Shown: in pieces, positions 25,402-33,543 of the stretch | Layout of the letters: each line of letters opens with the position of its first letter | Numbering within the stretch: the stretch's first letter is position 1 | NCBI RefSeq assembly: GCF_003627075.1 | Contig: NZ_CP032630.1 | Span: 1,116,001-1,180,000 of the forward strand | Direction of reading: 5' to 3' | Length of the DNA: 64,000 nucleotides | From: Protaetiibacter intestinalis | Lineage (GTDB): Bacteria > Actinomycetota > Actinomycetes > Actinomycetales > Microbacteriaceae | Notes under the pieces: generated by a model | Seen by the model: the letters and a program-made list of their open reading frames with translations, nothing else | The model's database searches: none | What the model was told of the DNA's origin: nothing | Position numbers and translations under genes: made by a program

Positions 25402-26859
25402 TCAGGCGGCGGGGGTCGCGGGCACGGCGACGGAGCCGGTGAGGGGCTCGCCGGAGGAGCGGCTGACGAAGCAGTAGTAGAAGCGGTTGCCCTCGTCCCA
25501 CTGCTCGGCGTTCGCGGGGTAGCTGCCCTGGAACTGCAGGTCGGGGTACTGCCCCGCCTGCGCGAGGTCGATCACGCCGGGCGCCGTGCACAGCAGCGAG
25601 AGCTGGCCCTGCAGCGCATCCGCCCCCGGGTACGGGTCGTCGGTGACGCCCTCCGCGGAGGGGGCGAAGGTGCCGCGCAGCACCATCTGGGCCGGATGCG
25701 GCGTCGCGCAGTCGACGACCGTGAACTCCTCCGCCCACGGGTCGACGTAGGGGTCGAGGCACTCGCCGCCGAGCAGCGCATCCCACGCCCAGACGCCCGG
25801 CTCGACCGGCCCGACCGGCGCGGCGGTGGGGGTCGGAGTGGGGGTCGGGGTGGGCGTGACGCTCGGCGTGGGGGTCGGCGCCGGAGCCAGCGCGCCGAGC
25901 CTCGTGCCGAGCAGGAAGAGCGCCGCGAGCGCGAGCAGCGCGACGAGCCCGCCGACCACCCCGAGCAGGACCTTCTGGGTGCGGCTGATCCGCACCGGCA
26001 CCTCGGGCCGCCCCTCGACGGCGACCGCGGCCGGTCGGGGCGCCCCGGCGGCCTCGGCGTCGTAGTCGCGGAAGTTGTCCTCGCCGAAGAGTGTCTCGAG
26101 CGCGGAGCTCGTGCCGGGGTCGGGCGCGACGGCCGCCGCCCCGAGCAGCTCGGTCGCGGAGACGTTCGCGTACGGGTCGACGGCGGGCTCCGGCACGGAT
26201 GCCATGAGCTGGGTCGGCTGATCCCAGGAGGGCGCGTCGGCCGCATCCGGCGCCACCTCGGGCAGTCGCGCGGTCTCGAACGGCATGGGCGCCTCGGGCG
26301 GAGCCGCGGGCGGTTCGGCTCCGTCGAGGGAGGGCTCGATCGGCGGGGGCGTCCAGGCGACGGTCGGCGCGGGGTCGACGCTCGGCGGTTCGACGAGCGG
26401 CGGCGGCACGGGGAGCGGCGGCGGGGCCACGGCCGCCGGCGGGGCGGCGGGCGGCACCGGGGCAGCGGGCGGCGGAGTCGCCGCCGGAGGCTCCGCGGGC
26501 GTGCGGGCTCCGGGCGTCCACGCGGGGGTCGGGATGAACTCCGGCTCCGGCGGCACGGCGGCGGGCGGAGTCAACGCGTTCGCCGCGGGCGGCGTGGTCG
26601 CGCGCAGCCCCCAGTCGAAGCCACCCGCGGGCGGAGTCGACGCGTTCGCCGCGGGCGGCGTGGTCGCGCGCAGCCCCCAGTCGAAGCCACCCGCCGGCGG
26701 GGCCGTCGCCGCGGGTGGCGGGACCGGTGCCGCGGTGGGCGGCGGGGCGACCGGCGGCGGCGTGGCCGCCGGCGGCTTCCGCACCTCGCCGGTCTCGTCG
26801 AACTGCGACGAGAGCCAGTCGCTCGGGGACTGCTCGTCGTCGCCGGGTCGTTCGCTCAT
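25402..26859 (-). CDS. Proline-rich membrane protein with septum-formation-like extracellular domain
   Basis: This is a 485-residue protein. A long Pro/Ala-rich cytoplasmic region (residues about 1-300) includes a 22-residue block beginning PPAGGFDWGL that is duplicated in tandem. A single transmembrane helix follows at about 312-336 (VLLGVVGGLVALLALAALF), then a Thr-Pro linker and a C-terminal domain with conserved-looking cysteines (GGECLD, VVDCATPHPAQ, LLCTAP, FYYCFV). The C-terminal pattern matches the 'septum formation' family of actinobacteria. A cell-envelope or division role is inferred from the family; no enzyme motif is present. Confidence 0.8.
   Translation of the reverse strand: MSERPGDDEQSPSDWLSSQFDETGEVRKPPAATPPPVAPPPTAAPVPPPAATAPPAGGFDWGLRATTPPAANASTPPAGGFDWGLRATTPPAANALTPPAAVPPEPEFIPTPAWTPGARTPAEPPAATPPPAAPVPPAAPPAAVAPPPLPVPPPLVEPPSVDPAPTVAWTPPPIEPSLDGAEPPAAPPEAPMPFETARLPEVAPDAADAPSWDQPTQLMASVPEPAVDPYANVSATELLGAAAVAPDPGTSSALETLFGEDNFRDYDAEAAGAPRPAAVAVEGRPEVPVRISRTQKVLLGVVGGLVALLALAALFLLGTRLGALAPAPTPTPSVTPTPTPTPTPTAAPVGPVEPGVWAWDALLGGECLDPYVDPWAEEFTVVDCATPHPAQMVLRGTFAPSAEGVTDDPYPGADALQGQLSLLCTAPGVIDLAQAGQYPDLQFQGSYPANAEQWDEGNRFYYCFVSRSSGEPLTGSVAVPATPAA
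26563..26694. repeat. Tandem 66-bp duplication inside the proline-rich membrane protein gene
   Basis: Two nearly identical 66-base units (26563-26628 and 26629-26694) differ at very few positions, so the duplication is recent. The period is a multiple of three and adds 22 residues in frame. Confidence 0.85.
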
Positions 26860-26883
26860 CGGTATCGGGGGTCTCGGATGCGC

Positions 26884-27438
26884 TTACTGCGGCTCGAGGC
26901 CGAGGTCGGCGAGCCGGATGGCGGCGAGGTAGGGGTAGCCGGCGGCCTCGATGCGCTCCTGCGCATCCGTCGCCCGGTCGACGACGACGGCGACGGCGAC
27001 GACCTCGGCACCCACCTTCTCGAGCGCCTCGATGGCCTTGAGCGGCGAACCGCCCGTCGTGGAGGTGTCCTCGAGCACGATGACGCGCTTGCCCGCGAGG
27101 TCGGGGCCCTCGACCTGCTTGCCGCGCCCGTGGTCCTTCGGCTCCTTGCGCACCACGAAGGCGTCGTAGGAGAGGCCGCGTGCGGCACCCTGGTGCAGCA
27201 CCGCGGCCGCGATCGGGTCGGCGCCCATCGTGAGCCCGCCCACGGCGTCCACCTCGGGGATGTCGGCGATGAGGTCGACCATGACCTGCCCGATGAGCGG
27301 GGCGACGCGGTGGTCGAGGCTCACCTTGCGCAGGTCGACGTAGTAGCTGGCCTTGCGGCCGCTCGTGAGCGTGAAGTCGCCGTGGAACACGGCCTCGTTC
27401 GAGATGTACTCGATGAGCTGGCTGCGCGCGTCGGTCAC
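26884..27438 (-). CDS. pyrE: Orotate phosphoribosyltransferase
   Basis: The 184-residue protein converts orotate plus PRPP to orotidine 5'-phosphate in pyrimidine synthesis. The PRPP-binding loop reads VIVLEDTSTTGGSP, and the lysine-containing flexible loop VRKEPKDHGRGKQVEG is present. FTLTSGRKASYYVDLR at the N-terminus is diagnostic of PyrE. Length is typical. The start is GTG with a TAGGCT hexamer 7 bases upstream, so it is probably leaderless. No other pyrimidine gene is nearby. Confidence 0.96.
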   Translation of the reverse strand: MTDARSQLIEYISNEAVFHGDFTLTSGRKASYYVDLRKVSLDHRVAPLIGQVMVDLIADIPEVDAVGGLTMGADPIAAAVLHQGAARGLSYDAFVVRKEPKDHGRGKQVEGPDLAGKRVIVLEDTSTTGGSPLKAIEALEKVGAEVVAVAVVVDRATDAQERIEAAGYPYLAAIRLADLGLEPQ

Positions 27439-27445
27439 GGCCTAC

Positions 27446-27451
27446 AGCCTA
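27446..27451 (-). promoter_or_regulatory. -10 element of pyrE (leaderless)
   Basis: On the minus strand TAGGCT ends 7 bases before the GTG start at 27438. Confidence 0.55.
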
Positions 27452-27457
27452 GAGGGA

Positions 27458-28144
27458 TCAGATCGGGCTGCGGCCGATCCGGCGCTGCAGCCCGACCACG
27501 CGGATCACCGCGATCACGCCGACGACGGTCACCGGCCAGGCGAGCAGGGGCCAGTCGAGCACGAACGCGGTCACGGCGACCGGAAGGCACGCGACGACCA
27601 CCGCGATGCCGCGCACCGCCGTCCGCGCCGTCGGGAGGTGCTGCTCGTCGAGCTCCACGTAGTTGAAGGCGACCACCTCGTCGGCGCGGAAGACGGTGAG
27701 CAGCGGGAACGTCACGATCATGAGCACGCCGAGCGCCGCGGCCATGCCGAGACCGGCGCCGGCGAACAGGGTGAGCGCCCACGGGTTGCCGACGTCCGCG
27801 GGGAACACGAGGTGGTCGTCGCCGATGCGGCCCTCCACGTCGAGGGCGGCGTACGAGATCGCGACGGTGGCCGCCGAGACGAGGGCGGATGCCGTGGGCA
27901 CCACGAGGGTGCGCCGCAACGCCTCGGCGATGCGGTTGACCGACAGTCTCCGCCACACCACCTCGAGCTCGCCGATCGCCCCGACGATCGCGGGGAAGGC
28001 GACGAGCACGTTCGACCACGGCAGCTCCGCCCGATCGTCGGGGATCGACAGCTCCATTCCGATCACCGTGAGCGGCACGCTCAGCGCGATCGCCGCGAGC
28101 ACGAGCGGCGAGAGCGCGGTCCGGAGGAACCAGGGCAGACGCAT
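27458..28144 (-). CDS. Multi-pass membrane protein of unknown function
   Basis: This is a 228-residue protein with about five to six hydrophobic segments (near residues 8-25, 45-60, 75-95, 125-150, 190-222) and one acidic extracytoplasmic loop. No motif was recognised. The ATG at 28144 follows a purine-rich stretch (CGGAGG) on the minus strand. It lies between pyrE (downstream) and divergent xthA, with 51 bases to the latter. Nothing in the context suggests a function. Confidence 0.75.
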   Translation of the reverse strand: MRLPWFLRTALSPLVLAAIALSVPLTVIGMELSIPDDRAELPWSNVLVAFPAIVGAIGELEVVWRRLSVNRIAEALRRTLVVPTASALVSAATVAISYAALDVEGRIGDDHLVFPADVGNPWALTLFAGAGLGMAAALGVLMIVTFPLLTVFRADEVVAFNYVELDEQHLPTARTAVRGIAVVVACLPVAVTAFVLDWPLLAWPVTVVGVIAVIRVVGLQRRIGRSPI

Positions 28145-28183
28145 CCTCCGAGGGTGCCACACGACGTCATCCGCGGTGGCCGC

Positions 28184-28189
28184 TAGCGT
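28184..28189 (+). promoter_or_regulatory. -10 element of xthA (leaderless)
   Basis: TAGCGT ends 6 bases before the ATG at 28196. Confidence 0.6.
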
Positions 28190-28195
28190 TGCCGT

Positions 28196-29035
28196 ATGCG
28201 CATCGCGACCTGGAACATCAACTCGATCCGCACCCGTCACGCGCGCGCCATCGACTGGATGCTGCGGGAGGACGTCGACGTGGTCGCCTTCCAGGAGATC
28301 AAGTGCACCGAGGCGCAGTTCCCCTTCGCCGCCTTCGAGGACGCCGGCTACGAGGTGGTGCTGCACGGCCTCAACCAGTGGAACGGCGTGGCGATCGCGG
28401 CGCGGCACGCGATCGAGGATGTCGGGGTCGGCTTCCCCGGCCAGCCCGGGTTCCTGAAGGGGCACGAGGGCCCGGATGCGCCGCTCGAGGCGCGCGCGAT
28501 CGGCGCGACGGTCGAGGGGCTGCGGCTGTGGAGCCTCTACGTGCCGAACGGCCGCGCGCTCGACGACCCGCACTACGCCTACAAGCTCGACTGGCTCGCG
28601 ACCCTCGCGGCCGACACCCGCGACTGGCTCGCGGCCGACCCCGAGCTGCCGCTCGCGCTCATGGGCGACTTCAACATCGCCCCCCTCGACTCCGACGTCG
28701 GCGACCCCACCTTCGTGCCGGGCGTCTCGACCCACATCTCGCCGCCCGAGCGCACGGCGTTCGCCGCGTTCGAGAAGGCGGGGCTCGCGGATGTGGTGCG
28801 CCCGATCCGCCCGGAGGGCTTCACCTACTGGGACTACAAGCAGCTGCGCTTCCCGCGCAACGAGGGCATGCGCATCGACTTCATCCTCGGATCGCACGCC
28901 TTCGCCGACCGCGTCGTCGACGCCTCCATCCACCGCGAGGAGCGCAAGGGCGACGGCCCGAGCGACCACGTGCCCGTCGTGGTCGACCTCGATCTGGGGG
29001 CGGCGGACGACGACGACCGCCCGATGATCTTCTAG
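28196..29035 (+). CDS. xthA: Exodeoxyribonuclease III (AP endonuclease)
   Basis: This 279-residue EEP-fold nuclease acts in base-excision repair, cutting at abasic sites and trimming 3' ends. Motifs in order are WNINSIR, the metal-binding FQEIK (E34), YVPNG, the GDFNIAP loop, WDYK and the C-terminal SDHVPV with catalytic Asp-His. Length matches XthA. Single gene, convergent with ridA. Confidence 0.95.
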   Translation: MRIATWNINSIRTRHARAIDWMLREDVDVVAFQEIKCTEAQFPFAAFEDAGYEVVLHGLNQWNGVAIAARHAIEDVGVGFPGQPGFLKGHEGPDAPLEARAIGATVEGLRLWSLYVPNGRALDDPHYAYKLDWLATLAADTRDWLAADPELPLALMGDFNIAPLDSDVGDPTFVPGVSTHISPPERTAFAAFEKAGLADVVRPIRPEGFTYWDYKQLRFPRNEGMRIDFILGSHAFADRVVDASIHREERKGDGPSDHVPVVVDLDLGAADDDDRPMIF

Positions 29036-29049
29036 GCTCCCCCGCCCGC

Positions 29050-29439
29050 TCAGCCGGCGGGGATCGCGGCGACGGCCTCGATCTCGACGAGGACCCCGGG
29101 ACGCGACATCGGCACCGTCACGACGGTGACCGCGGTGCGGTGGGTCCACTCGGCGGCGCTCGCGGCGTAGGCCTCGTTCGGGGCGACCCCCGACGTGAGG
29201 AAGATGCTGAGCTTCGCCACGTGCTCGGGGCCGGTGCCCGCCTCGGCGAGCACGGCCTTCACGTTGCGCAGCGCCTGCGCGGTCTGCGGGCCGAGGCCCT
29301 TCACGAGGTTGCCGTCGCCGTCGACGCCGTTCTGACCGCCGACGAACAGGATCGGCCCGGCGGGCACGATCATCCCCTGTGCGAAGGCGGGGCTCGTGGC
29401 CATGCTGGGCGGGTCGACCGGTGTGATCTGTGCGTTCAT
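29050..29439 (-). CDS. RidA family enamine/imine deaminase
   Basis: The 129-residue protein matches YjgF/YER057c/UK114 proteins in length and has the typical C-terminal signature around VPMSRPGVLVEIEAVA, with the conserved arginine that binds the carboxylate of reactive 2-aminoacrylate-type intermediates. A GAGGAG Shine-Dalgarno precedes its ATG. It is divergent from the flavoprotein cluster at 29615. Because such clusters release imine or enamine by-products, a detoxifying link is reasonable but inferred. Confidence 0.9.
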   Translation of the reverse strand: MNAQITPVDPPSMATSPAFAQGMIVPAGPILFVGGQNGVDGDGNLVKGLGPQTAQALRNVKAVLAEAGTGPEHVAKLSIFLTSGVAPNEAYAASAAEWTHRTAVTVVTVPMSRPGVLVEIEAVAAIPAG

Positions 29440-29465
29440 GGCTCGAGTCTCCTCGGGTCCTCCGA

Positions 29466-29528
29466 CGCTGAGTGGTCGGTTTCTCGCCTCATTTATCTGA
29501 AATGGGGCTGAGAACCGACCGGTCAGCG
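29466..29528. repeat. Family B intergenic palindrome, copy 1 (63 bp)
   Basis: This is the most diverged copy: left arm starts CGCTGAGTGGTCGGTTTC, right arm ends GAACCGACCGGTCAGCG. It lies between divergent genes (ridA and the first flavoprotein), so a terminator role is unlikely here. Confidence 0.8.
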
Positions 29529-29614
29529 ATTACGTCTTGTTGCATCCGGTGTCGACGGACGGATGCGGAGCCGGGAGCATGACGGGGCACCCGTCGTCGA
29601 CCCGAGAGCACCGC

Positions 29615-30895
29615 ATGAGCACCATCGAGAGCGCCAGTCCGAGTAGCACCGAGAGCGCCAGCCCGAGCAGCGCCGGAACGGGCGCCGCCCGCACCGCCCG
29701 CAGCCCCTGGGCGGGCACCGCATCCGCCGAGGAGCTCGCGCGCTGGCGCGGGGTGGCCGAGGCGGTCGCCGAGCAGCTGCGCCCCGGCGCCCTCGAACGC
29801 GACCGCACGGGCGACCCGCGCGCGGCGCTCGAGGTGCTGCGCGCCTCCGGGCTCGCGAACCTCGTGGTCCCGGCCGAGAACGGCGGGCACGGCGCCCACT
29901 GGGAGACCGCGTTCGAGGTGATCCGCACCGTGTCGCGGGCGGATGCCTCGCTCGGGCAGATCCTCGGCTACCACTACCTCAACCAGGCCTGCGTCGCCTT
30001 CTACGGCGACCCCGACGGCCGCGAGCGCTGGTACCGCGCCTCCGCCGAGCGGAACCTGTTCTGGAGCGACGCCTTCAACCCGGTGAGCCCCGACCTCTCG
30101 TTCACGGCCGACGGCGACGGCTACCTGCTGAACGGCGTCAAGCGCTTCGCGACGGGCGCCGCCGCGACCGACGTCGTCATCTCGGGCGCGATCGCCGAGG
30201 GCGGCCGCCACGACGGCGAGCTCGTCGTGTTCGCTCTCGATTCGCGCCGCGCGGGCGTCGAGCACCCCGACGACTGGGATCACCTCGGCCAGCGGGCCTC
30301 GGCATCCGGCTCGATCCGCTTCACCGACGTGCGCATCACCGAGGCGGATGTCATCGGCGTCGACCGCGAGGAGCCGTTCGCCGCGCTCGTCACGCCCGGC
30401 GTGCAGCTGCTGCTCGCGAACGTCTACCTCGCGGGCGCCCAGGGTGCGCTCGAGCAGGCGCGCGAGCTCGTGCTGGCGCGCTCGAACGCCTGGTTCCTCT
30501 CGGGCGTCGAGCGCTACGCCGACGACCCGACCGTGCACCGCGTGCTCGGCGAGCTCGTCGCGCAGACGGCCGCCGTCGAGGCGCTCGCCGACCGGCTGGC
30601 GCGCCGCTTCGACGAGGCGGTCGCGCTCGGCGCCGCCACGACGGAGGCGGACCGCGGCCGCATCGAGGTCGAGATCGCGGCGCTCAAGGTCGCCTCGACC
30701 CGCGCCGCGCTCGAGGTGACGAACCGGGTCTTCGAGGTGACCGGCGCATCCGCCACCGCGAACCGCATCGGCCTCGACCTGTTCTGGCGCAACGTCCGCA
30801 CCTACACGCTGCACGATCCGGTCGACTACAAGTCGATCGAGGTCGGGGCGCACTTCCTCGACGGCCGCCTGCAGCCCGTCTCGCTGTACACCTGA
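29615..30895 (+). CDS. Acyl-CoA dehydrogenase-like flavin monooxygenase (SfnC/DszC type)
   Basis: The product has 426 residues, with an acyl-CoA dehydrogenase fold: helical N-domain, a beta domain with FATGAAATDVVISGA, and a C-terminal helical bundle ending NVRTYTLHDPVDYK. The helical end resembles the SfnC/DszC subgroup, which are reduced-flavin-dependent monooxygenases of organosulfur compounds rather than true dehydrogenases. The ATG at 29615 follows GAGAGC. It is coupled (TGATG) to a second paralogue and then to an FMN monooxygenase of the NtaA/DszA type, so the three likely work in one scavenging pathway. The substrate is not predictable. Confidence 0.85.
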   Translation: MSTIESASPSSTESASPSSAGTGAARTARSPWAGTASAEELARWRGVAEAVAEQLRPGALERDRTGDPRAALEVLRASGLANLVVPAENGGHGAHWETAFEVIRTVSRADASLGQILGYHYLNQACVAFYGDPDGRERWYRASAERNLFWSDAFNPVSPDLSFTADGDGYLLNGVKRFATGAAATDVVISGAIAEGGRHDGELVVFALDSRRAGVEHPDDWDHLGQRASASGSIRFTDVRITEADVIGVDREEPFAALVTPGVQLLLANVYLAGAQGALEQARELVLARSNAWFLSGVERYADDPTVHRVLGELVAQTAAVEALADRLARRFDEAVALGAATTEADRGRIEVEIAALKVASTRAALEVTNRVFEVTGASATANRIGLDLFWRNVRTYTLHDPVDYKSIEVGAHFLDGRLQPVSLYT

Positions 30896-32076
30896 TGGGC
30901 GCGCTCGAGGAGGCGATCGACCGCATCCGCGAGGGTGCCGTCGAGCGCGAACGCGACCGTGTGCTGCCGTTCGAGCAGCTCGGCTGGCTGCGGGATGCCG
31001 GCTTCGGCGCCCTGCGGGTGCCCGCGGATGCCGGGGGCGGCGGGGCGGACATCGTCGCGCTCACCGCGGCGCTCGTCGACCTCGCGGCCGCCGACCCGAA
31101 CGTGCCGCAGGCGCTGCGCGGGCACCTCGCCTTCGTCGAGGACCGCCTGTGGGCGCCCGAGGGCCCGGATCGCGACCGCTGGCTGGCGCGTTTCGCGGCG
31201 GGCGAGCTCGTGGGCAACGCGGTCACCGAGATCGGCAACGTGACGCTCGGCGCCGTCTCCACCCGCCTCGACACCAGCCACGGCGGTTACGCGATCACGG
31301 GCACGAAGTACTACACGACCGGCAGCATCTTCGCCGACTGGATCGACGCCAACGCGATGCGCCCCGACGGCGTCGAGGTGGCCGCGCTCGTGCGTCGCGA
31401 CCAGCCCGGCGTCACCATCACCGACGACTGGGACGGCTTCGGCCAGCGCCTCACCGGCAGCGGCACGACCGTCTTCGAGGCCGCCCACGTCGACGCCGCC
31501 GACGTCTTCGACTTCGCCACCCGCTTCCCCTACCAGACGGCCCTCTACCAGCTCGTGCTCGTGGCGGTGCTCGCCGGCATCGCGCAGGAGGCCGAACGGG
31601 ATGCCGTGCACGAGCTGCGCACGCGCGCCCGCGTCTTCAGCCACGGCGCCGCCGCCACCAGCCGCCACGACCCGCAGCTGCTCGAGGCGATCGGCCGCCT
31701 CTCGGCCACGACCGCCGCCACCCGCGCCATCACCCTCGACGCCGCGCGCGTCGTGCAGCGGGCCGCCGAGGCGCGGGGCGCGGATGCCGCGACCGTCGCC
31801 GAGCACAAGCGGGCCGCCGAGCTCGCCGTCTCGCGCGCCCAGCTGAGCGTCACCGAGCTGGCGCTGCGCCAGACGACCGCCCTCTTCGACGTGCTCGGCG
31901 CCTCCGCCACGAGTGCGGCCCGCGACCTCGACCGGCACTGGCGCAACGCCCGCACCGTGGCATCCCACAACCCGGTCGCGTTCAAGGCGCGCATCGTGGG
32001 CGACGCGGTCGTCAACGATGCCGAGCCGCCCTACGAGTGGTACGTGGGCGTGCCGCCGAAGGGTGCCGCGTCGTGA
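30895..32076 (+). CDS. Second acyl-CoA dehydrogenase-like flavin monooxygenase
   Basis: This is a 393-residue paralogue of the preceding gene, with the same fold: ADAGGGGADIVALTAAL early, YAITGTKYYTTGSIFADW in the beta domain, and HWRNARTVASHNPVAFKAR near the C-terminus. That WRNxRT...HNPxxxK ending is typical of DszC/SfnC-type enzymes. The start ATG overlaps the preceding stop, and its stop overlaps the next GTG. Two tandem paralogues may form a heteromer or treat related substrates. Confidence 0.87.
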   Translation: MGALEEAIDRIREGAVERERDRVLPFEQLGWLRDAGFGALRVPADAGGGGADIVALTAALVDLAAADPNVPQALRGHLAFVEDRLWAPEGPDRDRWLARFAAGELVGNAVTEIGNVTLGAVSTRLDTSHGGYAITGTKYYTTGSIFADWIDANAMRPDGVEVAALVRRDQPGVTITDDWDGFGQRLTGSGTTVFEAAHVDAADVFDFATRFPYQTALYQLVLVAVLAGIAQEAERDAVHELRTRARVFSHGAAATSRHDPQLLEAIGRLSATTAATRAITLDAARVVQRAAEARGADAATVAEHKRAAELAVSRAQLSVTELALRQTTALFDVLGASATSAARDLDRHWRNARTVASHNPVAFKARIVGDAVVNDAEPPYEWYVGVPPKGAAS

Positions 32077-33437
32077 GCGAGATCATCCTCAACGCGTTCA
32101 GCATGAACACCCCGAACCACCTCTCCTCGGGGCTCTGGCGCCACCCGCGCGACCGCTCGCGCGGCTACCGCACCCTCGAGCACTGGCTGGACCTCGCGCG
32201 CACCCTCGAGGCGGGCGGCATCGACGTGCTGTTCCTCGCCGACGTGCTCGGCGTCTACGACGTGTACGGCGGCAGCCCGGATGCCGCGCTCCGGGCCGGC
32301 GCGCAGGTGCCGGTCGGCGACCCGCTGCAGCTCGTACCGGCCATGGCATCCGTCACCGAGACCCTCGGCTTCGGGGTCACGGCATCCGTCTCCTTCGAGC
32401 ACCCCTTCCCCTTCGCCCGCCGCATCTCGACGGCCGACCATCTGACGAACGGCCGCATCGGCTGGAACATCGTCACCTCCTACCTCTCGAGCGGCGCGCT
32501 CAACCTCGGCGTCTCGGGGCAGGTGGCGCACGACCGCCGCTACGACATCGCCGACGAGTACCTCGAGGTCTGCTACCGCCTGTGGGAGGGCAGCTGGGCC
32601 GACGACGCGGTCGTCGCGGATGCCGCATCCGGGGTGTACGTCGACCCGGCGAAGGTGCGCGCGATCGACTTCGCCGGCGAGTTCTTCCGGGTGCCCGGGC
32701 TGCACCTCGCCGAACCCTCGCCGCAGCGCACCCCGTTCCTGTTCCAGGCGGGCGCCTCCCCGCGCGGGCTGCGCTTCGCCGCCCGGCACGCCGAGGCGGT
32801 GTTCGTGGCCGCGCCGAGCGACGCCGTGCTCGCGAAGCAGGTGGCGGCCGTGCGCGCCGCCGTCGCCGAGGCGGGGCGCGACCCCGACACCGTGCCCGTC
32901 ATCAACCAGCAGACCGTGATCCTCGCCGCGACGGATGCCGACGCCGAGGCGCTCTACCGCGAGTACCTCGAGGTGGCCGACCCGATCGGCGCGGCCGTGC
33001 TGCTCTCGGGCTGGACGGGCATCGACTTCTCGCGGCTGGATCCGAATGCCCCGCTCGCCGCCCAGGGCAGCGACGCCATCCAGTCGGCCGTCGACGCGTT
33101 CACCGCGGCCGACCCGAGCCGGGTGTGGACGCCGCGCGAGATCGCCGACTACGCGCGGATCGGCGGCGACGGACCGGTCGTCGTCGGCTCGCCTTCGACG
33201 GTCGCCGACGTGCTGGAGCGCACCGTCGAGACCACGGGCGTGAGCGGCTTCAACCTCGCCGCGACGGTCTCGCCCGAGGGCTGGGAGCAGCTCACCGGGC
33301 TGCTCGTCCCGGAGCTGCGCCGACGCGGCCGACGGCCCGCCGAACCGCGCCGCGGCACCCTGCGCGAGAAGCTCTCCGGCGCCGGAGCGCGGGTCGCCGA
33401 CGACCACGCCGCCGCGGCCTTCCGACACACGTCGTAA
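32073..33437 (+). CDS. FMN-dependent monooxygenase, NtaA/SnaA/DszA family (LLM class)
   Basis: The product is a 454-residue bacterial-luciferase-like TIM barrel. It starts with LNAFSMNTPNHLSSGLWRHP and includes GRIGWNIVTSYLS and FQAGASPRG, all typical of NtaA/DszA/DmoA enzymes that use reduced FMN to oxidise sulfur or amine compounds (nitrilotriacetate, dibenzothiophene sulfone, dimethyl sulfide). A GTG start overlaps the previous stop. A flavin reductase, needed by such enzymes, is not encoded in the operon and must come from elsewhere. Confidence 0.9.
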   Translation: MSEIILNAFSMNTPNHLSSGLWRHPRDRSRGYRTLEHWLDLARTLEAGGIDVLFLADVLGVYDVYGGSPDAALRAGAQVPVGDPLQLVPAMASVTETLGFGVTASVSFEHPFPFARRISTADHLTNGRIGWNIVTSYLSSGALNLGVSGQVAHDRRYDIADEYLEVCYRLWEGSWADDAVVADAASGVYVDPAKVRAIDFAGEFFRVPGLHLAEPSPQRTPFLFQAGASPRGLRFAARHAEAVFVAAPSDAVLAKQVAAVRAAVAEAGRDPDTVPVINQQTVILAATDADAEALYREYLEVADPIGAAVLLSGWTGIDFSRLDPNAPLAAQGSDAIQSAVDAFTAADPSRVWTPREIADYARIGGDGPVVVGSPSTVADVLERTVETTGVSGFNLAATVSPEGWEQLTGLLVPELRRRGRRPAEPRRGTLREKLSGAGARVADDHAAAAFRHTS

Positions 33438-33543
33438 CGCTGCGTCGCACCCCGTCACACACGTTCGCGCAGCCCCGCCCGGGGGCGATAGCGTGCCGCA
33501 TCCGCACGGCGGAGCACCCCCACAGATCCCGAAGGACCCCACC

